A DNA stretch of 64,000 nucleotides. Source: GCA-2715965 sp047608975 (lineage in GTDB: Bacteria; Verrucomicrobiota; Verrucomicrobiia; Limisphaerales; JAYPXF01). Positions within the stretch are counted from its first letter, which is position 1. Each line of letters opens with the position of its first letter. The stretch is from positions 23,733-87,732 of the forward strand of contig JBLFYM010000005.1 in assembly GCA_047608975.1 (NCBI GenBank), written 5' to 3'. The notes under the pieces were generated by a model. It saw only the letters and a list, made by a program, of their open reading frames with translations. It was not told the origin of the DNA and made no database searches. Positions 17,629-26,518 of the stretch are shown in pieces. The translations under genes were made by a program, and so were the position numbers.

Positions 17629-19662
17629 TCACTCCAACGACGCCCGCAAGGCCGCGAACATATCTTTCCCACTCTCCGCGGCGACCGGTTCCTTGCCGCG
17701 TTCGTTGGCATCCTCGATGAGTTCTGCAGGCAGTTCTTTGAGAAACCTGGAGGGATGACAGGGACTCACTTCGCCATACTTCTTGCGTCCTTGGCAGTGG
17801 CTGATCGTGAGGGTGATCTTTGCCCGGGTGATCGCCACGTAGAAGAGACGGCGTTCCTCATCCATCGTGCCTTCCACCTTGGACCGTGAGTGCGGCAACA
17901 GACCGTCCTCACATCCGACAATGAAGACGTGCGGAAACTCCAGGCCTTTGCAGGAATGCATCGTGATCAGGGTCACCACATCGCCGTTCTGCTCCCGGTC
18001 CTCCAGACGATCCTGATCGAGCGTCACATCTTCGAGGAAGCGTTCGAGTCGTTTGTTCAACGGACCCTTTCCGCCGTCGCCGTCCAGGGTGGCGATGAAA
18101 TCGGTGAGACTTCGGACGCGATTCTCCGCATTTTCGATCTTCTTCTCGGTTTTCCGGATTTCGTCCAGATATCCGATCTCCGACATGAAGCGCTGTGCCC
18201 ACTTGGTCAGACCTTGTGGATCCTCAGCGGCGACGTCGTCCTCCAACTCTGCCCGGGTTTCTTCCACGAGCTGCGTGAACTCGAGAATCGCGTTCTCTGC
18301 GCGCTGCAGAAAGGTCGACTGCACATCCGTGTGGCGCATGGCGGTGAACACGGAAGATTGCTTCTCCTGGCTGGCGGCGAGCAGACGTTCCATCGTCACG
18401 GCACTCAGACCGCGCGCCGGAACGTTGGCAATGCGGAGCAGACTGACGTCATCGTGCGGATTCACGAACATCTTCACGAAGGCCATAAAATCCCGGATCT
18501 CGCGGCGGTCGAAGAAGCTCTGACCGCCAATCAGATTGTAGCGGATCTCGGCCTTGCGCAGGGCCATTTCCAAGGCGCGGGCCTGCTGGTTCGTGCGAAA
18601 CAGGATGGCGTGATCCTGCCAGGGAATCCGTTTGCTCAGGCGGTTGAATTCGATTTCCTGTGAAATCTCCTCAGCTTCGAGATCTTCATTGTCAAAGGCG
18701 TGAATGCAGATTTTTTCACCGTCGCCGTTGGCTGACCAAAGCGTCTTCGGGCGCCTCTCCACGTTGTTCCGAATCACGGCATTGGCCGCCTTCAGGATGA
18801 AATTGGTCGAACGGTAGTTCTGCTCCAGCTTGACGACTTTGACTTCGGGAAAATGCTTCTCCAGATCCAAGAGATTGGAGATCTCAGCGCCGCGCCAACC
18901 GTAGATACTTTGGTCATCGTCGCCGACGACACAGAGGTTGCGGTGCTGCTTCGTGAGGGCGTTGACCAGATCGAACTGCGCGGCATTGGTGTCCTGATAT
19001 TCGTCCACCATCACATACCGGTATTTGAGCTGGCAGGCCTCCAGCGCCTCGGGATGTTCCTGGAAAAGTTTCAGCGTGAGCAGGATCAGGTCGTCAAAAT
19101 CCACCGCGTTGCAGGCCTTCAAAGCGACGTCATACTTCTTGGCCACCAAATCTGCCATCGCCGCCAGCGCCTCGTCCCCGAAGTTCGCGTCCTGCCCCTT
19201 GTTCTTGAACCGGCTGATGAGCGAGAGAATCGCCCGGGGATCCCCTTTCTGATCGCTGCCGGTCGAGATGGAACTCATGATCTTCTTTACGGCGCTGAGC
19301 TGTTCCGACTCGTCGTAGATCACGAAATTCTTTTTGTAGCCCAGCTTCTCGATGTGCTGCCGCAAGATCCGCACGCAGAGCGAATGAAAGGTGCAGATCG
19401 TCGGCTTGACCACTTTGCCCTCATCGTTCTTCCGCCGCGGAATGATCTTGCGGATGCGCTCCTGCATTTCCCGGGCCGCTTTGTTCGTGAAAGTCACGGC
19501 CAGGATGCGTTCGGGTGAAATCCCGCGGTCGACCATGTGTGCGATCCTGAAGGTGATGACACGCGTCTTCCCGGTCCCGGCACCTGCCAGGATCAGCACC
19601 GGCCCACGGATCGTCTCCGCAGCCTCGGCTTGTTCGGGATTAAGTGCCCTCAGGTCAACCAT
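17629..19662 (-). CDS. UvrD/PcrA/Rep-family ATP-dependent DNA helicase
   Basis: Superfamily 1A 3'-5' helicase of 677 residues for repair or replication. Motifs in order: Q-motif LNPEQAEA, Walker A AGAGTGKT (near residue 27), TFTNKAAREM, Walker B DEYQDTN, motif III GDDDQSIYGWRGA, motif IV QNYRST, motif V TMHSCKGLEFPHVF, and motif VI VAITRAK. The arrangement fits PcrA/Rep; the protein is slightly shorter than E. coli UvrD (720), and which of the three it is cannot be decided here. Confidence 0.95.
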   Translation of the reverse strand: MVDLRALNPEQAEAAETIRGPVLILAGAGTGKTRVITFRIAHMVDRGISPERILAVTFTNKAAREMQERIRKIIPRRKNDEGKVVKPTICTFHSLCVRILRQHIEKLGYKKNFVIYDESEQLSAVKKIMSSISTGSDQKGDPRAILSLISRFKNKGQDANFGDEALAAMADLVAKKYDVALKACNAVDFDDLILLTLKLFQEHPEALEACQLKYRYVMVDEYQDTNAAQFDLVNALTKQHRNLCVVGDDDQSIYGWRGAEISNLLDLEKHFPEVKVVKLEQNYRSTNFILKAANAVIRNNVERRPKTLWSANGDGEKICIHAFDNEDLEAEEISQEIEFNRLSKRIPWQDHAILFRTNQQARALEMALRKAEIRYNLIGGQSFFDRREIRDFMAFVKMFVNPHDDVSLLRIANVPARGLSAVTMERLLAASQEKQSSVFTAMRHTDVQSTFLQRAENAILEFTQLVEETRAELEDDVAAEDPQGLTKWAQRFMSEIGYLDEIRKTEKKIENAENRVRSLTDFIATLDGDGGKGPLNKRLERFLEDVTLDQDRLEDREQNGDVVTLITMHSCKGLEFPHVFIVGCEDGLLPHSRSKVEGTMDEERRLFYVAITRAKITLTISHCQGRKKYGEVSPCHPSRFLKELPAELIEDANERGKEPVAAESGKDMFAALRASLE

Positions 19663-19759
19663 GCGGCCGCGGAGTCTATTCGCCCGCCGAGGAACGACAA
19701 GGTTCGGTTGTTAACACCTTACCCAAACTCAGCGACCCGAGGAGCCGTGTTGCAGCTGT

Positions 19760-20056
19760 TCAGCGTTGGGTGGCGGATTCATCACCACCGACGATTTGAT
19801 TCGCTCGATTTCGCGTCCGCCAAACCCGCTTCTCAATGGGGCGAACATCTGCCACATCGTCGAACGTCGGAAGATATGCGGACAGATGCTCAAGCTCGTT
19901 GTCCTCGAGATCTCCCTCAAATGAGCCGATGCCTATCAAATTGCCGTAATGCGGCTCCAGATTGGTCGGTGTGTTGTCCACAAAAAGAAGGCGCTCCAGG
20001 CCGTAGCCCTTGCGCTTACGTAGATCCTTGATCAGGTCTGAATTTTTTATGTTTTT
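19760..20056 (-). pseudogene. C-terminal remnant of an NIF-type (CTD-phosphatase-like) HAD phosphatase
   Basis: The minus-strand frame ending at 19760 contains, from about 20056 down, DLIKDLRKRKGYGLERLLFV and then DNTP, GSFEGDLEDNEL and VRPIEKRVWR. This is the C-terminal half of bacterial NIF-family (FCP/SCP-like) HAD phosphatases, with the second catalytic Asp in VDNTP. The N-terminal half, with the DxDxT nucleophile motif, is missing: upstream sequence is occupied by an unrelated membrane-protein gene whose end overlaps the homologous segment by a few bases. A longer open frame (start 20197) exists, but its first 48 residues are out-of-frame membrane-gene sequence. Non-functional remnant most likely. 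Confidence 0.7.
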
Positions 20057-20532
20057 CGGGAATGTTGAGGTGAGCGGCTGAGCGATTTGTCGACAATATC
20101 CAAAGGACTTCGAAAGATCCGTGGTCGTAGTACCAGATACGCAAATAAACCAACAAACAGGGAGCCCAAGTGCCAAACAGTGAAAGGGCTTTCCCACGTG
20201 ATGGACTCTTCCCTGATCAATGAAACAACAACCGGCGGCACGAAAAAAAAGGCAATCCCCAGAATGCCATCAAAGAACGTTTGTGGAGCGGTCAGTTTCA
20301 GGCCTTGGATATCTGGCTCGTCGAGATCGGCGATCATCGCCTCAGCTTCGTCCGGTTCGCACATCTTTCTGATGTAGCGCTTGGTGCGTGCGATGTAGAT
20401 CGAGGCGCCGATCCAAATTGCGAGCCCGATTCCGAGCATGGTAAGTTTGCCATGCATGCCCCAAATCGATCCGGCAAGGTGGTAAACGAGAACCCAAGCC
20501 AAAGTGCCCAGAATTAGGTAAAACTTGCTCAT
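20047..20532 (-). CDS. Small membrane protein, unknown function
   Basis: A 161-residue protein with about four hydrophobic helices: near 5-22 (LILGTLAWVLVYHLAG), 28-45, about 90-110 (ILGIAFFFVPPVVVSLI), and 120-142 (LGSLFVGLFAYLVLRP). A charged stretch (RTKRYIRKM..DEAEAMIADLDEPD) lies between the pairs. The ATG at 20532 starts cleanly at the first helix; the frame is open further upstream to 20865, but that extension is Arg/Pro-rich and not protein-like. Its 3' end abuts the NIF phosphatase remnant, consistent with a past deletion or rearrangement junction. No family recognised. Confidence 0.68.
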   Translation of the reverse strand: MSKFYLILGTLAWVLVYHLAGSIWGMHGKLTMLGIGLAIWIGASIYIARTKRYIRKMCEPDEAEAMIADLDEPDIQGLKLTAPQTFFDGILGIAFFFVPPVVVSLIREESITWESPFTVWHLGSLFVGLFAYLVLRPRIFRSPLDIVDKSLSRSPQHSRKT

Positions 20533-20855
20533 AGCTGAATCTGTGGGCGTTTCTCTCCTGCGGGTGGCATTTTGCACAAACCTCTCACTTGGTCCTATCA
20601 CTGACAACATAGGACGCGAATCGTCAAGATCTGGGGATAGCGGGCGCGTTCGCAGCTGAGGTGTCGTCGGGCGGACTCGCAAGCTCGCCCCTCCAGTGTT
20701 TGCGCTCGGCATGTGGTGGACCGGCAGTTTGTAAATCAGGGCCGTTCGAGAACGTGTTTTGTGGTGCGTCGAAGACGCTTGGGAATAATTCGGGCTGGCT
20801 TGCCTTCGGCTGGTTCTCCAGAATTCGCCTGCTCGTCCGCGTGGCGGGACCGGAT
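20533..20855. other. Intergenic region with a short palindrome
   Basis: Divergent gap of about 320 bases between the membrane protein (minus) and purS (plus). It contains a GC-rich palindrome at 20669-20690 (arms GGGCG / CGCCC around a GACTCGCAAGCT core), similar in style to the one at 24402-24421. I see no gene or recognisable riboswitch here; promoters for both flanking genes are expected. Confidence 0.4.
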
Positions 20856-21095
20856 ATGAAAGCAAAAATTGTTATCACCCCCAAAAAAGCGGTTTTTGAC
20901 CCGCAAGGCAAGACGGTTCAGAATGCGCTCGAGCACATGGGATACACCGGTGTCGAAGGCGTGCACGTCGGAAAATACATCGAGATCGATCTGGCGGACG
21001 GGGATCCGGAGGAAGCCCGCAAGAAGATCGATGAAGCCGCCCACAAGTTCCTCAGCAATCCGGTGATCGAGGATTACCACATCGAAATCGAGTAG
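20856..21095 (+). CDS. purS: FGAM synthase subunit PurS
   Basis: Small (79 aa) PurS subunit of the three-part phosphoribosylformylglycinamidine synthase (PurLQS), thought to carry ammonia between the PurQ glutaminase and PurL. It begins MKAKIVITPKKAVFDPQG and contains the family patterns TVQNALEHMGY and VRVGK-like VHVGKYIEIDL, ending in NPVIEDYHIEIE. An open frame extends upstream to 20661, but the conserved N-terminus starts at the ATG at 20856. First gene of a purS-purQ-purL cluster. Confidence 0.93.
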   Translation: MKAKIVITPKKAVFDPQGKTVQNALEHMGYTGVEGVHVGKYIEIDLADGDPEEARKKIDEAAHKFLSNPVIEDYHIEIE

Positions 21096-21160
21096 CGGAC
21101 CCGCTCGTTTCTCCACCCTCTCTTACGCCGTCAATCTCGTTCAGCCGCCCAGCCTCTCCC

Positions 21161-21865
21161 GTGAAATTTGCCGTTCTTCAATTCCCCGCGTCCAACTGTG
21201 ATCAGGATGCCGTGCACGCGATCCGCCGGTTGGGACACGATGCCGATTTGCTCTGGCACAAGAATGAATCTCTGGACGACGCCGAAGCCGTGATTGTCCC
21301 AGGCGGGTTCAGCTATGGCGATTATCTGCGCTGCGGAGCGATTGCGCGCTTCAGCCCGGTGATGCAGGCGGTGAAGAAATTCGCCGATGAGGGCGGCCTG
21401 GTGATCGGGATCTGTAATGGTTTTCAGGTGCTGTGCGAGGCCGGTCTGTTACCGGGTGCCTTGGTTCGCAACAAGGGCCTGCAGTTCCGTTGTGAACAGG
21501 TCTTCCTCAAAACCGCCAATCCGGATACCGCCTTCACCCGCGCCACGCCGCCGGGGAAGAATCTCATGATTCCGATCGCGCATGGCGAGGGCTGTTACTT
21601 CGCGGATGCGGATGCCATGGCCAAGATCAAGGCGAACAACCAGATCCTGTGGCGATACTGCGATGCGGACGGTGAGTTGACGGAGGAAGCCAATCCCAAC
21701 GGATCCATCGAGAACATCGCCGGCGTCTGCAACGAGAAGCGGAACGTGGCCGGTCTGATGCCGCATCCCGAACGGGCCTGTCAGGAACTCCTCGGCAGTT
21801 CCGATGGCAATCACATCTTTGAAGGCATGATCCGGGAAGTCGCCGGCGAACCCGCCACCGCCTGA
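21161..21865 (+). CDS. purQ: FGAM synthase glutaminase subunit PurQ
   Basis: Class I glutamine amidotransferase that supplies ammonia to PurL in step 4 of purine synthesis. It starts with GTG at 21161 (MKFAVLQFPASNCDQD, the usual PurQ opening). The nucleophile Cys is in GICNGFQVL, the oxyanion region is PGGFSYGDYLRCGA, and the His-Glu pair is in MPHPERA. The length of 234 residues is normal. It lies between purS and purL with short gaps, so the three are probably one operon. Confidence 0.96.
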   Translation: MKFAVLQFPASNCDQDAVHAIRRLGHDADLLWHKNESLDDAEAVIVPGGFSYGDYLRCGAIARFSPVMQAVKKFADEGGLVIGICNGFQVLCEAGLLPGALVRNKGLQFRCEQVFLKTANPDTAFTRATPPGKNLMIPIAHGEGCYFADADAMAKIKANNQILWRYCDADGELTEEANPNGSIENIAGVCNEKRNVAGLMPHPERACQELLGSSDGNHIFEGMIREVAGEPATA

Positions 21866-21895
21866 CGACCCACGCTTCGTTTACTATTTCATTCC

Positions 21896-24280
21896 ATGCA
21901 AGAACCGCAGATTACCCCCGAACTGGTCCAAGAGCACAACCTCACCCCGGAGGAATACGAGAAGATACTGGAGATCCTCGGGCGCGAACCGAACTACACG
22001 GAGCTCGGCATTTTCTCCGTCATGTGGAGCGAGCATTGTTCCTACAAGAACACGCGACCGCTCCTCAAAGGATTCCCGACCAAGTCATCGAAGGTGCTGG
22101 TTGGCGCGGGCGAAGAGAACGCCGGCGTGCTCGACATTGGCGACGGCATCGCGATCTCATTCAAAATTGAATCCCACAATCATCCGAGCGCCGTGGAGCC
22201 GTTTCAGGGCGCGACCACGGGTGTGGGCGGAATCTTGCGGGATATTTTCACCATGGGAGCCCGACCCGTCGCGGCGATGAACTCGCTGCGTTTCGGTGAG
22301 ATCACCAATCCTGAGGTGCGGCGATTGTTCCGTGGCGTTGTCGGCGGAATCGGTCACTACGGAAACTGTTTTGGAATTCCCACGGTTGGGGGCGAGGTTT
22401 ATTTCGACAAATCTTATGAGGGCAATCCCCTCGTCAATGCCTTCTGTCTGGGTGTGCTACGTCACGACCAGATCGCGCGCGGCGCGGCCAAAGGAATTGG
22501 CAACCCGGTCTTTTATGTCGGACCGGCGACGGGGCGCGATGGGTTGGCGGGGGCGGCCTTTGCTTCACAGGATCTGACGGAAGAATCCCAGGAACAGCAA
22601 CGGGGCGCGGTGCAGGTGGGCGATCCGTTCATGGAGAAGCTCGTGTGCGAGGCTTGTCTGGAGCTGCTCGATACCGGAGCCGTTACCGGAATTCAGGATA
22701 TGGGCGCTGCCGGACTCACCTGTTCCACCTGTGAAACCGCCGCCCGTGGAGGCACCGGAATCGAACTGGATCTGGACAAGGTTCCGCAGCGCGGCCCGGA
22801 CATGACCAGCTACGAGCTCATGCTCAGCGAGTCCCAGGAGCGCATGTTGATCATCGTTGAGAAGGGCCGTGAGGATGAGGTTAAACGCATCTTCGACAAA
22901 TGGGATCTCCCGTGGGCGCAAGTCGGCGTGGTGACCGACACCGGCCAGATGGTGGTGAAGCACAAAGGTGAAATCGTCGCCGATATGCCGGCCGCGAAGC
23001 TGGCTGACGACGCGCCCGTTTATCATCGCGAAGCGAAGGAGCCCGAGTATATGAAAGCCGTCCGCGCGTTCACGCTCGCTGGAGTTCCTGATGTGGAAGA
23101 CGTTGCGGGCGCGCTGTCCAAACTTCTGTCGTGGCCCACGATCGCCTCGAAGAATTGGGTGTATTCGCAGTATGATTTCATGGTTCGAAACGGGACTGCG
23201 GTCATCCCCGGAAGTGATGCGGCAGTGATTCGGATCAAGTCCGATTCGATTCCCAAACTGAAAGGTGAAGAGGATCGGGATACGCCGGAGAAACTCCTGG
23301 CGATGACCACCGACTGCAACGGCACCTACGTCTACCTTGATCCTTACGTGGGCGGGAAGATCGCCGTGGCTGAGGCGGCCCGGAATCTCGCCTGCTCTGG
23401 AGCATTGCCGATCGGTTCCACCGATAACTTGAACTTTGGCAATCCGCACAACCCCGAGTTGTTCTATCAATTGCGCGAAGCCGTGAAAGGTCTCGCCGAG
23501 GGCTGCTCCGCGTTCCGCGCCCCGGTGACCGGTGGGAACGTCAGTCTCTACAATCAGAACCCTGAAGGCGCGATCGATCCGACACCGACCATGTCCATGG
23601 TTGGCCTGATCGACAAAGAAGCGGACATCACCACCCAATGGTTCAAGGACGAGGGTGATGCGATCATTCTCCTCGGCGTGCCGGTGGATTCAGAAGATGC
23701 CATTCAGGGATTGGGCGGTTCCTCCTACCTCCAGTTGCTGCATGATACCAAGAGCGGTACACCGCCCCGCTGTGAACTGGAGGATGCGACAACGCTCAAC
23801 ACCACTTTGCTGGGGCTCATTCAGGCCGGTGGCATCAAGAGTGCGCATGACTGTGCCGAAGGCGGCCTCGCTGTGGCCATCGCTGAGAGCTGTATCAGCA
23901 ACAACCCCGCCCGCGAAACTCCGCGCCTGATCGGTGCAGAAATCGATCTCTCTGAATTTCTCAAGGCCGAATCCGACGCCGTGGAAGAACCTGAGACGAG
24001 TGATGGCGAAGGCGAAGTTGAAGCGGCAACCGTTGCTCCGGCACCCCGCCTCGATGCTTTACTGTTTGGTGAAACCCAACATCGGGTCGTCGTTTCCTGC
24101 GCCCATCAGGACACCGCCAAGATTGCCGAACGCGCGGAGCTAATGGGAGTGCCTGCGGCCCGGATCGGAACCGTTGGCGGAGAGAAACTCAGCATCGTCA
24201 CCGGTGACAATGAGACCTCCTGGGCCCTTAGCGATCTCCACGACGGTTGGTGGAACTCCATTGCCCGCGCGATGGAGTAG
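21896..24280 (+). CDS. purL: FGAM synthase large subunit PurL
   Basis: ATP-dependent synthetase subunit (794 aa, the short PurL type used with PurS and PurQ). Visible are SVMWSEHCSYKNTR at the N-terminus, KIESHNHPSAVEPFQGA(T), GIQDMGAAGL, and in the second half FRAPVTGGNVSLYNQ and HDCAEGGLAVAIAES. Near residues 688-716 there is an acidic, Ala/Glu/Pro-rich insertion (AVEEPETSDGEGEVEAAT) just before the conserved LFGETQHRVVVS, which is unusual but sits in a probable surface loop. The catalytic motifs are intact. Confidence 0.97.
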   Translation: MQEPQITPELVQEHNLTPEEYEKILEILGREPNYTELGIFSVMWSEHCSYKNTRPLLKGFPTKSSKVLVGAGEENAGVLDIGDGIAISFKIESHNHPSAVEPFQGATTGVGGILRDIFTMGARPVAAMNSLRFGEITNPEVRRLFRGVVGGIGHYGNCFGIPTVGGEVYFDKSYEGNPLVNAFCLGVLRHDQIARGAAKGIGNPVFYVGPATGRDGLAGAAFASQDLTEESQEQQRGAVQVGDPFMEKLVCEACLELLDTGAVTGIQDMGAAGLTCSTCETAARGGTGIELDLDKVPQRGPDMTSYELMLSESQERMLIIVEKGREDEVKRIFDKWDLPWAQVGVVTDTGQMVVKHKGEIVADMPAAKLADDAPVYHREAKEPEYMKAVRAFTLAGVPDVEDVAGALSKLLSWPTIASKNWVYSQYDFMVRNGTAVIPGSDAAVIRIKSDSIPKLKGEEDRDTPEKLLAMTTDCNGTYVYLDPYVGGKIAVAEAARNLACSGALPIGSTDNLNFGNPHNPELFYQLREAVKGLAEGCSAFRAPVTGGNVSLYNQNPEGAIDPTPTMSMVGLIDKEADITTQWFKDEGDAIILLGVPVDSEDAIQGLGGSSYLQLLHDTKSGTPPRCELEDATTLNTTLLGLIQAGGIKSAHDCAEGGLAVAIAESCISNNPARETPRLIGAEIDLSEFLKAESDAVEEPETSDGEGEVEAATVAPAPRLDALLFGETQHRVVVSCAHQDTAKIAERAELMGVPAARIGTVGGEKLSIVTGDNETSWALSDLHDGWWNSIARAME

Positions 24281-24303
24281 GGGAGCAGTTGGTTTTGGTG
24301 TGC

Positions 24304-24421
24304 TGCTGCTATCCCTACGGGATGGGGTTCGGTTTGGCGGATGATCCCGTGGTATCGCTCGACCCCGGGCTAATTGCTGTAAAGCCTTCGGCTTAGGTCA
24401 CGGCGAACTTGGAAGTTCGCC
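24304..24421. terminator. Palindrome-rich spacer between convergent genes
   Basis: Between purL (plus) and the aminotransferase gene (minus) lie several hairpins: CCCTACGGG near 24313, AAGCC-TTC-GGCTT at 24382-24394, and GGCGAACTT-GG-AAGTTCGCC at 24402-24421 (perfect 9-bp arms). They could terminate transcription from both sides, although T-runs are weak, or be dispersed repeat units. Confidence 0.5.
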
Positions 24422-24428
24422 CAACTCC

Positions 24429-25703
24429 TCAACCCTGAGCGTGCAGAACCTTGCCGAGGCGCTTGATTCCTTCACGGATGTTTTTCTCCGTCGCGCCGCC
24501 GAAGCTGATGCGCATTTCATTGTCCGGTTTTTGGCGGGTCGGATCGTCGGCGTAGCAAAGGGAACCAGGAACATACACCACGTCTGACGCGAGTGCCTTG
24601 GTGAAGAGCGGTGATTTGAATCCGGTGCGGATTCGCTTCGGAGTTTTGCCCCAGAAATAGAGGCCACCATTGGTCTCCGGCCAGGTGATGGTCTCCGGAA
24701 AATGTTTCGTCATGGCGCGCTCCATCACGGACGCTTTCTTGGCGTAGCGGACCCGGAGATTCGTGAGGTGTCGTTCGTAACGTCCGCTTTGAATGGCGCG
24801 CAGCAAAACCTGTTGGACCAGGTTGGCGGTGCCGAAATCGTGATTGCCTTTGATCGAGGAGGCTACCTTGAGGATTTCATCGGGAAGCACGCCGAAGCCC
24901 GCGCGGATTCCCGTGGCGAAGGGTTTGCTATAGGTGCTGGTGTAAAGCAGGCGATCTTTGGCGCTGCGATCAATGAGCGTTGAAGGGACGTCCTCGCCTT
25001 CGAACCGGAGTTCGCGATACGCGGCGTCCTCCAGCAAATAAAGCGGGTGCCCGGCGAACTTTTCATACTGGCGCAGCAGTTTCAGGGCGGCGCGTTTCTT
25101 CTTCAGAGAGGTCGTGATACAGGCGGGATTCTGGTAGTAGGTCACCAGATAGAGCATCTTGACTCGCTTGAGTTCGCCCGACTTCTTCAGTGCCTTCAGC
25201 GTGTTTTCAAGGTGCTCCAGATCCAGGCCGTCGGCCTCGAGACGGACTCCTCGACAGCGCACACCGTGGCTTTGGGCGATGCCCAGATAGACGAAGTAGG
25301 TGGGGTCTTCCACCAACACGATGTCGCCCGGATCGCAAAGCGCTTCGGTCAGCAGATAGAGGAGCTGCTGGGAGCCATTCGTGATGATCACGTTGTCCGC
25401 GGAATAGGGTCGACGTTTGGTGGGTGCAGCGGCGGCGTCCAATGCGGTCAGACGTTTCGCAGTGAGATCGCGCAGCGTCGGGTCGCCAAGCGTGGGGCCA
25501 TACTGAAGAGTTGGCCGCCCTCGTTTGGGTTGCCGCAACATCTCGTCCACGATTTCGCGCGTAAAACCGGTGGGGAGTGATTCGTTGTCGGTGAACCCGG
25601 CGGCCAGCGAGATCAGTTGGGGACGGGCAAGCGCGAGACCCATCAGCCAGGAGATCGGTGGGGCCTTGGTTCGTTGGCCTAGTTCAGATAGAGCGCTCTT
25701 CAT
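24429..25703 (-). CDS. PLP-dependent aminotransferase (class I/II, LysN/MocR-like)
   Basis: Fold-type I aminotransferase of 424 residues, close in style to 2-aminoadipate/aromatic aminotransferases. Family features: LQYGPTLGDPTLRDLTAKRL near residue 82, NGSQQLLYLLTEALCDPGD with VEDPTYFVY, the substrate-side YYQNPA, and the PLP lysine in TSTYSKPFATGIRAGFG. No winged-helix domain is present, so it is an enzyme rather than a MocR regulator. Its ATG overlaps the stop of the upstream hydrolase (ATGA). The substrate is uncertain. Confidence 0.91.
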   Translation of the reverse strand: MKSALSELGQRTKAPPISWLMGLALARPQLISLAAGFTDNESLPTGFTREIVDEMLRQPKRGRPTLQYGPTLGDPTLRDLTAKRLTALDAAAAPTKRRPYSADNVIITNGSQQLLYLLTEALCDPGDIVLVEDPTYFVYLGIAQSHGVRCRGVRLEADGLDLEHLENTLKALKKSGELKRVKMLYLVTYYQNPACITTSLKKKRAALKLLRQYEKFAGHPLYLLEDAAYRELRFEGEDVPSTLIDRSAKDRLLYTSTYSKPFATGIRAGFGVLPDEILKVASSIKGNHDFGTANLVQQVLLRAIQSGRYERHLTNLRVRYAKKASVMERAMTKHFPETITWPETNGGLYFWGKTPKRIRTGFKSPLFTKALASDVVYVPGSLCYADDPTRQKPDNEMRISFGGATEKNIREGIKRLGKVLHAQG

Positions 25704-26518
25704 TTGGCCTCCTGCTCGTCGATCAGTTTCAGCGCGGCTCGCAAGCCGTCACGATACTTCTCCGGGGATGCGTACATGCTGTCGTTATGTCCACCCTCCA
25801 GTTCGACGAACACCTTGGGTTCATTGGCAGCTGCGAGATTCTTTTCCGAATGGTGGAACGGGATGATTTCATCGACTTTGGAATGCATGATCACCACTGG
25901 GCAATGGATGTCGGGTAGCCGCGCCCGGGTGTCGTAGTGAATGGTGGCGAGCATGTGCACGGGGAGGAATTTGAACCATTCCGCACCCACGTCCGGCGTG
26001 CTTGTAAAAGTGCTCTGCAACACGAGCGCCGCGACCTCGCGTTCGGCGGCGACTTTGCTCGCGATTCCGCCGCCCAGCGATTCGCCCCAGACGATGATGC
26101 GATCTGCGCCGAAGCCTCGTGCGCGAAGCGAGTCATAGGCGGCGAATGCATCGAGATAGGTTCCTTCCTCGCCGGGCTCGCCTTCGCTCTGCCCATAGCC
26201 GCGATAGTCGAAGGCCAGCAGATTGATGCCACTTTCCAGCAAGGCGCGATAGTAACTGGGACGTCCGGTCAGGTTTCCGCCGTTGCCGTGGCAAAATATC
26301 AGCACGAAGTCCTTGCGCGATGAGTCTTCCTTCGCCGGCAGGAACCAGGCATGCAGTTTCACTCCGTCGCTACTTTGCAGGAACAGATCTTCACCGGTCG
26401 CCCGCAGATCTGTGACCGCAGATTCGGCTTCGCGGCTCGGGTGGTAAACGTTGGCATGTTCGAATTTTTGCAGCATCAGGTTGGCAACGGTCAGGGCGAG
26501 CGAGACTACGAACAGCAA
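25700..26518 (-). CDS. Membrane-anchored alpha/beta hydrolase (Bem46/YfhR-like)
   Basis: Serine hydrolase fold with an N-terminal hydrophobic anchor (about 1-15). Oxyanion HGNGGN follows a strand LIFC, the nucleophile elbow is WGESLGGG, the acid lies in MHSKVDEIIPF and the His in EGGHNDSMY. It resembles the Bem46/ABHD13 group. Start uncertain: the frame opens with TTG at 26518, the hydrophobic segment seems to begin a little upstream, and no ATG or GTG is available before a TGA near 26625. Its stop overlaps the aminotransferase start, indicating coupled translation. Substrate unknown. Confidence 0.86.
   Translation of the reverse strand: MLFVVSLALTVANLMLQKFEHANVYHPSREAESAVTDLRATGEDLFLQSSDGVKLHAWFLPAKEDSSRKDFVLIFCHGNGGNLTGRPSYYRALLESGINLLAFDYRGYGQSEGEPGEEGTYLDAFAAYDSLRARGFGADRIIVWGESLGGGIASKVAAEREVAALVLQSTFTSTPDVGAEWFKFLPVHMLATIHYDTRARLPDIHCPVVIMHSKVDEIIPFHHSEKNLAAANEPKVFVELEGGHNDSMYASPEKYRDGLRAALKLIDEQEAK

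Noticed and set aside
25047..25580. Long plus-strand frame opposite the aminotransferase gene
   Set aside because: It lies fully antisense to a well-identified gene; its length follows from the GC-rich codon pattern.
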